From Scylla paramamosain (Eukaryota > Arthropoda > Malacostraca > Decapoda > Portunidae): 64,000 nucleotides of DNA. A model generated the notes under the pieces. It was not told the origin of the DNA and did not search any database. It saw nothing but the letters and a program-made list of their open reading frames with translations. The translations under genes and the position numbers were made by a program. Of the stretch, positions 1 to 22,307 are shown piece after piece; position 1 is the first letter of the stretch, and every line of letters starts with the position of its first letter. Location: positions 22,039,497-22,103,496 of the forward strand of contig NC_087156.1 of the NCBI RefSeq assembly GCF_035594125.1. Direction: 5' to 3'.

Positions 1-459
<459 letters not shown>

Positions 460-611
460 CCATCTGACGCAGTGCTCCCTCTATCGCTCAGGTCCCGTCC
501 CTCCCTCAGCCCACAACTAAAGCTGAGCCACCCAGCCCACGCCGGCACGAGCCCAGACGCCGGCGGTAACACTGGTTCATGCACTCCTCACACTCACACC
601 CATGGGCCCAC

Positions 612-841
612 TGGTGCTACGAGCTTCCCGAGGGCAAAACCGAGACATTCGAGTTAATTTTAAGGAGTTAAGGTTGTAGAAAAGATGGATAGTTGTGAAT
701 ACGAGATAAATGCTATACATGTACTACTTTTGTCGCGACTCCCCGACGGCAAAACCAAGGCACTGCAGTTGATTTTAAGGAGCTCAGATCGTGGGAATGA
801 TAGATAATTGTGGATATATGAAGGAAATTATTGGAAATGTG
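612..841. repeat. Tandem duplication, 115-bp unit, two diverged copies
   Basis: Blocks such as CCCGAGGGCAAAACC and GATTTTAAGGAGCT recur at an offset of 115 bp, with roughly 70-80% identity by eye. Confidence 0.65.
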
Positions 842-2084
<1,243 letters not shown>

Positions 2085-2300
2085 ATGCCTCACACCAGAG
2101 CGTATCTGCTTGCACAGAACACACTGGAACACACTCCACACTCAGTACATTGAAATACTGCACAAATTATCTGGAAGCTCAACTGCATCTGGACTTCATG
2201 GAAAGGCACTGCGTCGGAGCTCGAACTTGGGATCTGAGACTGAGAACCCAGCACATTACCAACCGAGCAACAAGATACACTCCTCATTCAAACGATATTA
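2085..2300 (-). repeat. Possible tRNA-derived SINE
   Basis: On the minus strand near 2277-2215 a tRNA-like head shows an A-box-like TTGCTCGGTTGGTAA and, 28 bases on, a B-box-like AGTTCGAGCTC, with a CTGGG/CTCAG anticodon-type stem between. Acceptor stem pairing is poor, so it is not a functional tRNA. An unrelated body follows down to a CA microsatellite. It could also be an isolated tRNA pseudogene. Confidence 0.35.
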
Positions 2301-2353
2301 TGACTCTTTTGTATGTTTGGGTCATTGCACTACTAGATGGGTGACTTGAAGAT

Positions 2354-2815
2354 GGGTGACCTCCTTGAAGAAACACTTATATTATTTTCCTCTTATCCCT
2401 TGCCTCAGGTCATTACACTAACACTACTTGCCAGGTGACCCCCTTGAAAGAACACCTGTATTAGTTTTCTCCCACGTCCTTCCCTCAGGTCATTACACCA
2501 CCGCTACGAGTACTTAACAGGTGATCCCCTTAAAATAAAACATGTATTCCTTTCCTATCATTCCCCTCAGATCATTACAGCAGCACTACTTAACAGGTGA
2601 TCCCGTTGAAAGAACACCTGTATTAATCTTCTCTCATCTGTCCTTCCCTCACATCATTACACCACTACGATACGAATACTTTAACAGGTTATCCCCTTGA
2701 AATAACACCTGCATTCCTTTCCCATCATTCCCCTCAGGTCATTACACTGCACTACTTAACAGGTGATCCCCTTGAAACACCTGTATTCCTTTCCCCTCAC
2801 ACCCTTCGCTTAGAT
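2354..2815. repeat. Minisatellite, about 81-bp unit, six copies with dimer pattern
   Basis: Units start AGGTGATCCCCTTGAAA (or close) at about 2354, 2433, 2519, 2595, 2686 and 2761. Unit lengths alternate (79, 86, 76, 91, 75), and long and short units carry different inner text (CTACGAGTACTT against CATTCCCCTCAG). The real repeating block may be a dimer of about 164 bp. Confidence 0.85.
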
Positions 2816-3464
2816 CATCGCACGAGTCCACATATAATCTCTCACTCCTCTCTGCTCCTCATCTCTTCTCCCGCGCACTAATCCCTGCTCCTCGTCTTTC
2901 CCGCCTGTCCTCTTTCATGCCAATTTCCACTCCTCTGCCTCTGATGTCCGCCGCCTCTTGACACACATGGACTCATTTCTTCCACCTCTGTGATTGGTTG
3001 CATGTGTCATCCCACGTCTTCCCCCACCGAGGCCTGTCCTATATTTAGTCGGGAGTCTGAACCAGTCAATAGTCAAGGATCGGGTGTCCGTCTTCTGTTG
3101 CCTGTCGCTCTGCTCTGCTTGTACCTTCCAAAATATTATGAGGACCCGAATGCAGTTGGACTTTGGCGTTATTAGGAGTGTGATCCGCGCGTTCCTTGCC
3201 GAGGGTAGGGTGTGGAAACGTTGAGGATTTGATAGGTAATGATAAAGTGTAGAACGTAACCCTAGAAATGACACCTTCCCTTCCTTGTTTATTTATCATT
3301 TCCTCCTCACCATTACTAGTGACCACAGCACAGCAGGGGAGAGACGACACAACGACACATATGCAGGAGTCACATGAGGGTCAATAGGGAGCTTTAAAAG
3401 AAGAGAATTTGTTTGAACAGACACAGAAAACCCAGCAAACGTTTAATTAACAATGCTGAGGTGG

Positions 3465-3640
3465 TAGTAGCGTTTAATCTCGTTAGCTTAAAAGAAAATT
3501 TATGGATGGGGATGATAGATGGAAACAGGCAGGTGTGTTTCATAATTAAAAGGCTTGTTACATGTACACCTGATGACTTGTTCTTGCACCTTTCCTTATT
3601 TATTTACGCTCTTATGTTACGTTCCTATACAACAACGCTG
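3465..3640 (+). mobile_element. CR1-type LINE 3' end, degenerate
   Basis: The stretch around 3500-3540 (TTTATGGATGGGGATGATAG) equals the RLDKFMDGDDR codons of the CR1 copy at 52.9 kb. The following bases up to GCTCTTATGTTACG match its 3' tail at 54470-54540. Confidence 0.6.
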
Positions 3641-5984
<2,344 letters not shown>

Positions 5985-6130
5985 CTGTATGTTTTATAAT
6001 GTGTTTTAATCATTTCACTGTAATATGCAATAAAATACACCACCAAAATCACTGCATAATGTCTTTATTAATTAATATCTTAACCATTTCACTGCAATAT
6101 ACAACAAAATACGACACCAAATGTCTTTAT
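5985..6130. repeat. Short tandem duplication, ~60-bp unit
   Basis: CATTTCACTGTAATATGCAA ... AATGTCTTTATTAAT is repeated with changes about 60 bp further on. Confidence 0.65.
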
Positions 6131-6224
6131 TAATATTTAAAAGAAAGAATAAAGACTAAGAGAATGTATTTTCCTCTGTCTAGCCAAGAGAATGTCTAGA
6201 GGTGACTGTGGAGCAAAAGAAATG

Positions 6225-6660
6225 TCTAAGAGAGGTGAGTCGTTATGGAAAGATGTGCCGAAGAGCAGTTGGGGAGTTTCAAGGGTGTTTTCGTGATCTG
6301 AGTGCATCATGAGTTGACGCATCATTGACAAGTAAAACACCCATGAAAAATATAACCTTTCATTTCTATTGGTGTTTTCTCAAAGGGTGTTTTCGTGATT
6401 CGAGTGATAGTTTAACAAGGTTTCTGCAACGCCAATTAAAGCACCCATGAAGATAACTATAACCTTTCATTTTTATTTATTTTTATTCTGCAATTTTTTT
6501 TTTTTGTGTGTGTGATTTTAAAAGCCATTTATTTTTATTACTATTATTATTATTTTTTTTTTCAGGGGCGCTTTCGTGATTCAAGTGACAGTTTAACAAA
6601 GCCTCAGTATCATCAATAAGTAAATATCCCCAGTCATTTCTGTTGCCTTTGAACAATAGT
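6225..6660. repeat. Tandem, diverged pieces related to MITE family A
   Basis: Three blocks near 6280, 6385 and 6565 each carry a GGGTGTTTTCGTGATTCGAG-like segment, then AGTTTAACAAGG or similar, then ACCCATGAA and CCTTTCATTT. They resemble the middle of family A (GGGTGATTTTATGGTTTCAG ... TTAGCAAGATTTC). No terminal repeats are visible. Confidence 0.5.
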
Positions 6661-6827
6661 CCAGTTGGAACCACAGGGTGTTGTTTAAGACTGGCCTTAA
6701 CGTCAGGCGGGTTGAGCTGAAGTGTCGCGTCTATTGTACGAGTTCTGTTGTGTTGCCTACCGGCTTCTATTCATGCCCTCCGCCTCTCTCTCATTCTCTT
6801 ATCCAGTTTGGGAGTCAAGCGGTAGAC

Positions 6828-7194
6828 GAAGGAAGGAAGGAAGGAAGGAAGGAAGGAAAGAAGGAAGGAAAAGAAAGAAGGAAGGAAGGAAGGAAGAAAC
6901 GAAGAAAGAAAGAAAGAAGGAAGGAGGGGAGGGAAGGGAAGGGAAGGAAAGGTGTGAATGTCTTACTAGTAGGTTCAAAAAGTTAAGAGGCGGACGAAGG
7001 AATGAATGTAGGAAGGAGTGAATGTCTCTGTAGCAGAATCAAAACCTCTCAAAAAAAAAAAAAAACGCAAGGTAAATATATAAGGTAAAAGAGAAAAGGA
7101 GGAAAAAGAAAATAGGAGGAGGAGGAGGAGGAGGAGGAGGAGGAGGAGGAGGAGGAGGAGGAGGAGGAGGAGGAGGAGGAGGAGGAGGAGGAGG
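6828..7194. repeat. GGAA-type and GGA arrays
   Basis: GGAA/AGAA tetramers at 6828-6950 and a pure GGA array of about 80 bp at 7113-7194. The stretch between is purine-rich and shows no gene. Confidence 0.9.
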
Positions 7195-7204
7195 AATACA
7201 AAGA

Positions 7205-7480
7205 ATACAAAGGAATACAAAGGAAAGCCAAACAGCAACAGACCTTTTGGTCCTTGCAAGGCTGTTTGGTAACTACTTCTAACTAGCTACAGTGAAGAGA
7301 GACAGGACAGCATAGCAGAAGGCTCCTCCCCACCCACCACTCCCTCCAGCTTGCGCTGGCATGGAAATAGTTGGGAAAAGTACCATGCAGTATGGAAAAA
7401 CTGACATGGAAATTTTCATAGGAAAGGATGAAAGGAAGTTCTACTATTCACCCTACGGTGAACTCTATACGCCTATCGAA
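7205..7480 (-). mobile_element. LINE 3' untranslated relic
   Basis: The region holds the GACCTTTTGGTCCTTGCAAG module, the AGAAGGCTCCTCCCC block and a following purine-rich stretch, in the same order as the 3' end of the LINE at 21340-21640. An open frame begins inside it (7361-7810), but it is low in complexity and I do not call it a gene. Confidence 0.5.
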
Positions 7481-7810
7481 GGAGGAGGAGGAGGAGGAGG
7501 AGATGCAAAACCAGAAACACAAGAAGAACAAGCAAAAGAACTAGAACAAATACAAGAGCAAGAAAAACAGAAGATAAAAGAAAGAAACACAGAAAAGCAA
7601 AAAGCTGAAGACAATAAAGGAAAGCAAAAACTTGAAGACAATAAAGTCCTCGAGTCAACAACAAGGAAGAAAGAAAACACAAGGAAGACAAGAACAATGG
7701 CGCGAGTGGGTGATGTCTGGAAGTCTCCCGGCAATCAGGATATGAGGGCACTTAGCAAGCATCCTCCAGGGGCACTGTCTGAGACGCCCCGCCCCTGCGA
7801 CGCGAGGTGA

Positions 7811-9824
<2,014 letters not shown>

Positions 9825-10400
9825 ACCAGAATTCAAATATTTCAAAACAAAATTATACAGTTTTGTTTTCTTTTTTTCTTTTTTTTTTTTTTTGGGTGGT
9901 ATGACTTTATTTGCTTTTATCTGTTTCGTTTATGATTTCTCAGTTATTATTATTGTTATTATTTTTCTTTTTACGGAATGTTACTGTTTTGTCTGTTTCG
10001 TTTGTGATTTTTTCTTTTTTTTTTCGCATAACTATTTCAAAACAAAATTACATGGCTCTTATTTTTCTTTGGATGGTCAGGTTTGATATGTTTCGTTTAT
10101 GATTCTTCTTTCTTTTCGTAGAATTTAACTATTTCAATGCAAATTGTGTAGCTTTTTTTTTTCTTTTTTTTTCTTTTCCTCTTTGGGTGTTTAGGTTTTA
10201 TCTATTTCGCTTATGATTCATTCTTTTTCTTCCGCAGAATTTAACTATTTCAAAACCAAATCGTATAACCTTTCCCTCCCCAATGGCTGCTACTACTTGA
10301 TCTACGTATTTCTTTCAACACCTCTTTATTTTCTACCCAGAATTTAACTATTTCCAAACAAAATTACATAGCCTTGTTTTCCTCCCACGGCTGCTACTTG
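9825..10400. repeat. AT-rich minisatellite, about five units of ~100-115 bp
   Basis: Two motifs recur in alternation: TGTTTCGTTTATGATTT and AGAATTTAACTATTTCAAAA followed by CAAAATTACATAGC. Occurrences are near 9838, 10030, 10128, 10244 and 10346. T-rich runs between them vary in length. Confidence 0.7.
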
Positions 10401-11640
<1,240 letters not shown>

Positions 11641-11653
11641 ACGGGCCGAGGCG

Positions 11654-11727
<74 letters not shown>

Positions 11728-11806
11728 CTGGTGTGTGATGTATTTAATTCTCTCGGTCGGTTTAATCTTACGAAGGAAATTCCGTGGCAACCAATTCGTT
11801 TGTGTG

Positions 11807-11884
<78 letters not shown>

Positions 11885-11972
11885 TTACCGGGTGAATCAT
11901 CAAACCGCGGCAGCCCAACCAGACAGGTTCCCTCGCCGACACCACCACCACCACCACCACCACCATCCCCTG

Positions 11973-12004
<32 letters not shown>

Positions 12005-12535
12005 CAGACTCCTTACGCAACTCATAAGATACGACAATGTTTCCTCTCTTTTTTCACCAAGTCCATGGAATAAAAAGCGGTGATATTGGAGGAAAGAGAA
12101 GAGGTGAGGAGAGAAGAAGGGAAAGAGGAGGGAGGAAGGAAGGGAGGGGAAATGATGCAGCGTGTTGGCGTCTCCGCTCGTGATAATGAATGGGAAGGGA
12201 AGAAAAGGCTCCAGTGGGGGATGATGAAGGCAGTGTCGACGTAGTACTGGGCTGGGAAGGGCAGAGAGGAGGAGGAGGAGGAGGAGGAGGAGGAGGAGGA
12301 GGAGGAGGAGGAGGAGGAGGAGGAGGAGGAGGTGGTGAGAGGGATGGGAGGGAGTGAGATTGGAGACTGAGGAGGAGGAAGAAAGAGACGAAGGAAGGAA
12401 AGGTGGGTGGGAGGGGAGGTTGGAGGGAGGGAGGGAAGGAAGATGGTGGGAAGGAGGTGCAGAGAGATAAAGAAGATCCTCTCCTCTCCTCCTCCTCCTC
12501 CTTTTCTTATTTTTCTTAGCTCTTCATAAACTGCG

Positions 12536-12623
<88 letters not shown>

Positions 12624-13059
12624 CAGAAACAGATAACTATGAATGCATTTCCTGTACAAATATGTATGTATGTATGTATGTATGTATGCATGTATGTATG
12701 TATGTATCTATTCCATAAGTGGTGTATGCAATTCACAGCAAAACTAATATTAGTAGTAAGAAATGTCAAGTGTGGTAGGTTAAAAATGCATCTCTCTCTC
12801 TCTCTCTTTCTCTCTCTCTGCATGACGGTACAGTAGGGGAGACCAGGGTGGGGGGGGGGCGGATGCATTGTCCTCTGGGGGTGTCCGCGTTGCCCTGAGT
12901 CGAGCCAACCTTGAGTCTCGCATCCCCGGGCCGGCGTCCTCCTGCCCGCCCCGCCACACCCTCGACTCGTGTGTCGCCCGCTGGGGTAAGAGTGCACCGT
13001 GTGTTGCCCATGAGCCGGCCTTTGTGTGAGCTGAGAGGGGGCCAACAGGAGCGTATAGC

Positions 13060-13158
<99 letters not shown>

Positions 13159-13188
13159 GGAGGAGGAGGAGGAAGAGGCGATAGTCAA
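11641..13188. repeat. CT/GA pair, GGA, GT, GTAT and GTA arrays
   Basis: CT (11657-11725), GA (11811-11880), CA (11974-12000), GGA (12268-12332), GT (12539-12620), GTAT (12660-12706) and GTA (13059-13150). A GC-rich patch at 12840-13050 has no conserved frame that I recognise. Confidence 0.88.
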
Positions 13189-13419
13189 ACCTGTATTATG
13201 AAACACTTTTTCACCGCACCTCCAGTATTTCAGAAGGCTCTCCACAGTTGGAGCTACACGGGTTTTTAAGAGTATTTTTTTCAGTTTTAGTCACAGATTA
13301 ACAAGATTTCTACATAATCAAAAAAAAAAGGAGGAAGTCTTGAGAACCCAGCTAATCATCTATCTATGCCCTTTGAAAACAGTCGCAGTGAGAGAGCAAA
13401 GCGTTCCTGAAGACGGTCC
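13189..13419. mobile_element. MITE-like repeat family A, copy 1
   Basis: One of three copies (also 14571-14786 and 15022-15242) sharing a start like GGACCGTATTCTGAAAC, an inner block (AAGGTTCTAGTTGAGG type), a TTAACAAGATTTC block, then GAGAGAGCAAAGCGTTCCTG and an end TGAATACGGGCC. The two ends are inverted repeats of one another (14 of 17 positions between copy 2's left and copy 3's right end). There is no coding potential. A purine microsatellite abuts this copy. Confidence 0.7.
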
Positions 13420-13620
13420 TCAGCAACTTCATATGCATCTTGTGTGTGTGCAGCCATGAAAACACAACGATGCCACCAAGTCACGGCTGGGTGGGCTGGG
13501 CTGCAGGTTTGTGGGTCCCGAGCACCACACGCACCGCCAAGGTCCATCAGCGCAGTGGCTTTGGTCAGTGGGCGGCTCCGGCAGTCACGGCCCATGTGCC
13601 AGGAGGAGCGGCAGAGTTCC

Positions 13621-13910
13621 ATGCGGTGTCTCCTCGTGAATGACGCATCGTGTGTTCCTGCTGCTCTTCACTAAGGAGCGCCAAGAGTTTAAGGCATCAG
13701 CTGACTTCCTTGACTTCGTGCATCGCTTTCCCAATCTCAATTTATATATAACCCCCGGTGTCCCCTCGCGAGTGACGCATCTTGTGTTCCTGTTGCTCGT
13801 TACTAAGTGGCGCCGAGGTGAGTTAAAAAAAAGGCACGCACTGACTTCCTTAACTACGTGTATTGCTTTCCTAACCTCAATCCTTTTACAATCAGCGGTG
13901 TCTACTCGCC
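13621..13910. repeat. Tandem repeat, ~135-bp unit, about two copies
   Basis: GCGGTGTCTCCTCGTGAATG near 13623 returns as CCGGTGTCCCCTCGCGAGTG near 13757 and starts a third time near 13892. Shared text includes CACTAAGGAGCGCC / TACTAAGTGGCGCC and CTGACTTCCTT. It is GC-richer than its surroundings. No frame is conserved. Confidence 0.7.
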
Positions 13911-14020
13911 AAGGTCTGCACACCCACACGTGCGATTACGGTTCCTTGCAGCAAACTGACCGGTAAATTTTGCCCAGTCTGAAACATGATCTTCGTTTTC
14001 CATGACAATAAAAAGTATTA

Positions 14021-14230
14021 CGGCTCATATTCTTCAACCCTTTCCTCTCTTCTCGAGACTATCTTCAAAAGCCACAAAGATGATGAGATGGGTTCTTATG
14101 AGTATATTTTTTCTCTCTGATAGAATAGAATCTGTTATTTTATCGGTAGAATCATGGAAACGTTCTTGAAAACCCAAATAACTTTCAAGAAAACCTGTTA
14201 AAAATAGTCAAGATCAAGAATAAGAACCTC
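14021..14230. mobile_element. MITE-like repeat family B, copy 1
   Basis: Begins CGGCTCATATTCTTCAACCC and ends ATCAAGAATAAGAACCTCGG, whose reverse complement matches the start imperfectly. A truncated second copy with the same first 75 bases lies at 14470-14545. It is noncoding. Confidence 0.5.
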
Positions 14231-14469
14231 GGAGTACCCACAAATAATTGTAGTGTACCCTGACGTCTCTTCACATCGTTGAAAAGCGACCAGTTCTCAG
14301 TTTAAGTGACCTCGCGCCCCCGTACTTGTAATGCTGGAGGCTCGCAGGGACGTGGCTGTCACCTGTGCCTTAAGAGGGTTCCTCTTGGCCGCCTGGCCCT
14401 CGGGGTCAATGGCTAGCGATCTGACGTGACCAGAGAGATCTAGTATGTGTTTGGGTCTTTACAAAGTCA

Positions 14470-14545
14470 CGGCTCATATTCTTAAACCCTTTCTTCTCTC
14501 ATTAGAACTATTTTTAAAGACCACAGAAATGATGAAATGGGTTGC
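14470..14545. repeat. MITE-like repeat family B, truncated copy 2
   Basis: CGGCTCATATTCTTAAACCC through GATGAAATGGGTT matches 14021-14098. It then changes to unrelated sequence, shortly before family A copy 2 begins. Confidence 0.55.
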
Positions 14546-14570
14546 TGCTTGGGGCACTTAGGACCGTATT

Positions 14571-14786
14571 CTGAAACACCTCTACCTACACCTCGACTTC
14601 TTTCAAAAGCCTCTAGTTGAAGTTATAAGGGATTTAAAATTTTTATTTTTTTACGGTTTTACTGACAAATTAACGACATTTCTACACCATTTACACGAGA
14701 ATCACTATTGACAACTCTGCTAAATTTATCCGTGGCCTCTGAAAGACAGCCGTGGTGAGAGAGCAAAACGTTTCTGAATACCGCCC
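14571..14786. mobile_element. MITE-like repeat family A, copy 2
   Basis: Starts GGACCGTATTCTGAAACACC and ends TTTCTGAATACCGCCC. The same internal blocks as the other copies appear in the same order, with about a quarter of positions changed by eye. The host superfamily cannot be set without the target duplication. Confidence 0.72.
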
Positions 14787-15021
14787 TTAGATCCACGTGG
14801 CGTACAGTGGAATCTGCCAGTCTACCGAACTCCGCTGTGCTCCGGCGCTGGGCGTGGTTCAGGGAGGCAGACATGGCTATTATGACCAAATGAACACATG
14901 TCTGACGTCCTCCGCCCTAAGACTTCACTCGGAAGATGAAACCATAGCCATACTTCAGCCTGTTCCCTGGTTCACGTAGGTGTTTCCCGGTCAGCCTGTG
15001 AAGCTGCTCGGGCCTGTAAAA

Positions 15022-15242
15022 GGACTATATTCTGAAATACTTCTGCGCCGCACCTCCACTACTTTCAAAAGGTTCTAGTTGAGGCTACAAGGATTTTAAA
15101 GGGTGATTTTATGGTTTCAGTGACGGATTAGCAAGATTTCAATATTACTAACAGGATAAACAGTTTTGAGAACTGGCTAATCATCTCTGTGACCTTTGAA
15201 AATCGTCGCGGTGAGACAGCAAAGCGTTCCTGAATACGGGCC
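15022..15242. mobile_element. MITE-like repeat family A, copy 3
   Basis: Starts GGACTATATTCTGAAATAC and ends GTTCCTGAATACGGGCC. It is the best kept right end of the family. Confidence 0.72.
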
Positions 15243-16861
<1,619 letters not shown>

Positions 16862-17085
16862 AAACGAAAGTAAAAATGAAAAAATAAGACAAGAAGAGAA
16901 AGGAGAAGAGGTGACGGAAGAAGATAAGAACTGACAACGAAAGTAAAAATGAGAAAATAAGGCAAGAAGAGAAAGAAGAAGAGGTGACGGAAGAAGATAA
17001 GAACTGACAACGAAAGTAAAAATGAGAAAATAAGACAAGAAGAGAAAGGAGAAGAGATGAAGGAAGAAGATAAGAACTGACAGTC
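16862..17085. repeat. Minisatellite, 73-bp unit, three copies
   Basis: ACGAAAGTAAAAATGA starts at 16864, 16937 and 17010, an exact 73-bp period, with only a few substitutions between copies. The purine-rich strand is the plus strand. An AATA array follows. Confidence 0.9.
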
Positions 17086-17094
17086 AACTTTTGC

Positions 17095-17125
<31 letters not shown>

Positions 17126-17177
17126 AATAGATGAATAAATAAATGAAGATAAAATAAATCAATAATACTGCGATTGC

Positions 17178-17179
<2 letters not shown>

Positions 17180-17274
<95 letters not shown>

Positions 17275-17278
17275 ATCA

Positions 17279-17360
<82 letters not shown>
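17180..17360. repeat. (GA)n-(CT)n perfect hairpin pair
   Basis: About 90 bp of GA (17180-17271) is followed, after only ATTATCATTTTT, by about 78 bp of CT (17283-17360). The two arms are reverse complements, so one strand can fold into a very long stem with a short loop. Confidence 0.92.
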
Positions 17361-19440
<2,080 letters not shown>

Positions 19441-19570
19441 AATAAAAAAAGGACTTTAGTGCTTGTGGGTAATACATAATGATGACGAGGAGGAGGAGGA
19501 GGAGGAGGAGGAGGTATAAACGTCCCTTCTTAATCTTGAGGTGCGATATAGACAAGAGCGTCCAGAAGTG

Positions 19571-19660
<90 letters not shown>

Positions 19661-19921
19661 CAAGGGGAAATAGTAACGCGAAGACGAGAGGAATGAGAGG
19701 CCGGCACGGGAAATGAAGGAATGGGAGGAACTGACGCCAAGAGGAGGTCGGGAGGCAACACACTGGGGCACACAGAATACCCAACAGACACACCTGCTGG
19801 TTCCTTAGCGGTCCTAAGACCATGTGAGGGACCATTAACACCCACCTGATCATTATTACGCTTAGCAATGACAATACTACTGCAACTCCTCTTCCTCTTC
19901 CTCCTCCTCCTCCTCCTCCTC

Positions 19922-19957
<36 letters not shown>

Positions 19958-20019
19958 TACCTTACCAGAAGCGAGAAACTGGAAACGTGTGACATTTTTC
20001 TTCGCTATCATACTTATAT

Positions 20020-20075
<56 letters not shown>

Positions 20076-20202
20076 GCATTCTTGTAAGTTACTGTTTTAT
20101 GTTTTCCTGTTACGTGATATTTCGAGTGAAGGTCTCGTTATAAAGGAAAAAAAAATCAGAGAGAAAACGTAAACAGAAAAAATCTGTAGGTATGGGAACA
20201 CT

Positions 20203-20278
<76 letters not shown>

Positions 20279-20392
20279 CCTCACGCATCGCTACAATGAT
20301 AACGATGACGCTCGAGTATTTTTCTCTCTGAAAAGAACAAAATTGTCATACCGTCTTTTTCTTTCTGTTGTTTTAGAATGTGAGAATGTTGC

Positions 20393-20476
<84 letters not shown>

Positions 20477-20560
20477 TCTTTCCTTCCCTTTAACAAATTC
20501 GGATAGGCAGATAGATAGATATATAAATAGATAGATGGATAGTTAAATAATTAGGTAGAT

Positions 20561-20593
<33 letters not shown>

Positions 20594-21227
20594 GGGGCAA
20601 ACACGTACACACAAACATGCACAGACAGACAGACAGACAGTGACCTATACATTTACACAGGACACAGGACACAGAGACCAATATTTCCCACAGTAGTCAT
20701 TCCTGGATGGGATTTCAATCAGACCACGGTGATCAATTCAAACATTTCATCATCATATCTCCATCTTTCCTGCCTTCATGAAAACTCCCACCACGGCCTT
20801 CATTGATTTTTTTTTCTTTTTTCTTTGGAGGGGGGGGAGTCGGGACAGTGGGAGGTGTGAAGGGGTAAGGGAGCTTTCCGAGCATCCATCTTAGTCTTTC
20901 CAAATCTTACGCACTTATTTCATCATCTAAAGCTCTCTGCGATGCTTTAATAAAAATGTCTTGGTGTTTATTTTATTCAAATGATGAAGTCCCGGTAGTG
21001 GAAAGCGACAGACGAGGGGGATAGACAACATTTAAATGGACAAACTGAATTTATACGTACAACATTTATTTTGTATTTTCTTATTTGGTCAATAAACTAC
21101 TACGTAACTTATTTCATGGTGGATAATTCAGTTATGGATGTACGGGGATTGAAGAACGGTAGATAAGGAAGTGGATGCAAGAACACGAGGCAGGCTGAAG
21201 ATGAGATGGAAGGAATGCATAGGAGAT

Positions 21228-21322
<95 letters not shown>

Positions 21323-21339
21323 TGTGTGTGTGTGTGTGT
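19441..21339. repeat. GA, CCT/CTA, CA, CT and GACA arrays
   Basis: GGA (19487-19513), GA (19572-19658), CCT then CTA (19890-19956), CA (20023-20072), CT (20208-20275 and 20397-20472), GACA (20562-20640), and GA then GT (21228-21341). Stretch 20690-21200 shows nothing recognisable. Confidence 0.9.
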
Positions 21340-21944
21340 GTTACACAGAAAAACAGGCCACAACGGACCTTGCGGTCCTCACGAGGTGACCTGACCTAGG
21401 ACTACTAAGGTGATAGTAGAAGAAAAGAACATGAAAGCAGAAGGCTGTCTCCCCACCCTCCACTCCATCCGGCATAAGCCATACAGGAAAAACACGTCGG
21501 AAAGAAATACCTTACGGGGTTAGAGAAGAGGGGGAAAAAAAACGAAGGAAATTTTATGGAAAAGAAAGAAAATACATGAAATGAGGTGCCAACATTTCCT
21601 GAGGGCAAGGAAGTTAATCACTAACAAGCAAACGCTGTTAGCCGCAGATTGCAGACAAGATATTTATCAAGACGGCGTTTAAAAGTCTCTACGGTGTTGC
21701 GGTCTATCACGTCTCGAGGAAGCCCATTCCATAGATTTACTACTCGATGGAAAAAATTATTTTATGATTCGTAAGAGTTGAAGGATTTCCCAACAATTTT
21801 GCAACCGTTTCCTCGCGTGTAATTTGAAGAGTCTATCGTGAAATACTTACTGCAGTCCATGTTATCAATGTCTTGGATGATTTTAAACACCTGTATTAAG
21901 TCGCCTCTTAGTCTTCTTTGTATTAATGGGAAAAGATTTAATGT

Positions 21945-21955
<11 letters not shown>
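21340..21955 (-). mobile_element. CR1/L2-type LINE 3' end
   Basis: Minus-strand translation from 21955 gives LFPLIQRRLRGDLIQVFKII, then YTRGNGCKIVGKSFNSYES. In the shifted frame RVVNLWNGLPRDVIDRNTVE and FKRRLDKYL follow, the usual CR1/L2 C-terminal order. The lower part (21340-21640) is 3' untranslated sequence, including the GGACCTTGCGGTCCTC hairpin also seen in another version at 7235-7262. The upstream side ends in a long GA array. Confidence 0.78.
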
Positions 21956-22036
<81 letters not shown>

Positions 22037-22223
22037 GGGGGGGATTATGGAAAAGACTCGTGAGGAACAGCGACTCCATACGAACAAGGGAGACTGCAGA
22101 AGTAAGAATAATCACGAGAAAGGAAAAGGAGCAAGAAATCATGCAAGCAACGCGTAATCAACTTTTTTTTCCCTTTTCCAATCAACATTTTTCCCTCTTT
22201 TCCTATGTTGTTTACTATATCAT

Positions 22224-22307
<84 letters not shown>

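Noticed and set aside
2215..2300. Functional tRNA gene
   Set aside because: A- and B-box-like motifs exist, but the acceptor stem does not pair and the anticodon loop has the wrong size.
7361..7810. 149-codon plus-strand frame
   Set aside because: Begins in a LINE 3' relic, then runs through purine-rich Lys/Glu/Gln low complexity. No domain is visible.
13356..13929. Several 70-110-codon frames on both strands
   Set aside because: They run across MITE ends and the 135-bp tandem repeat, and no frame is conserved between repeat units.
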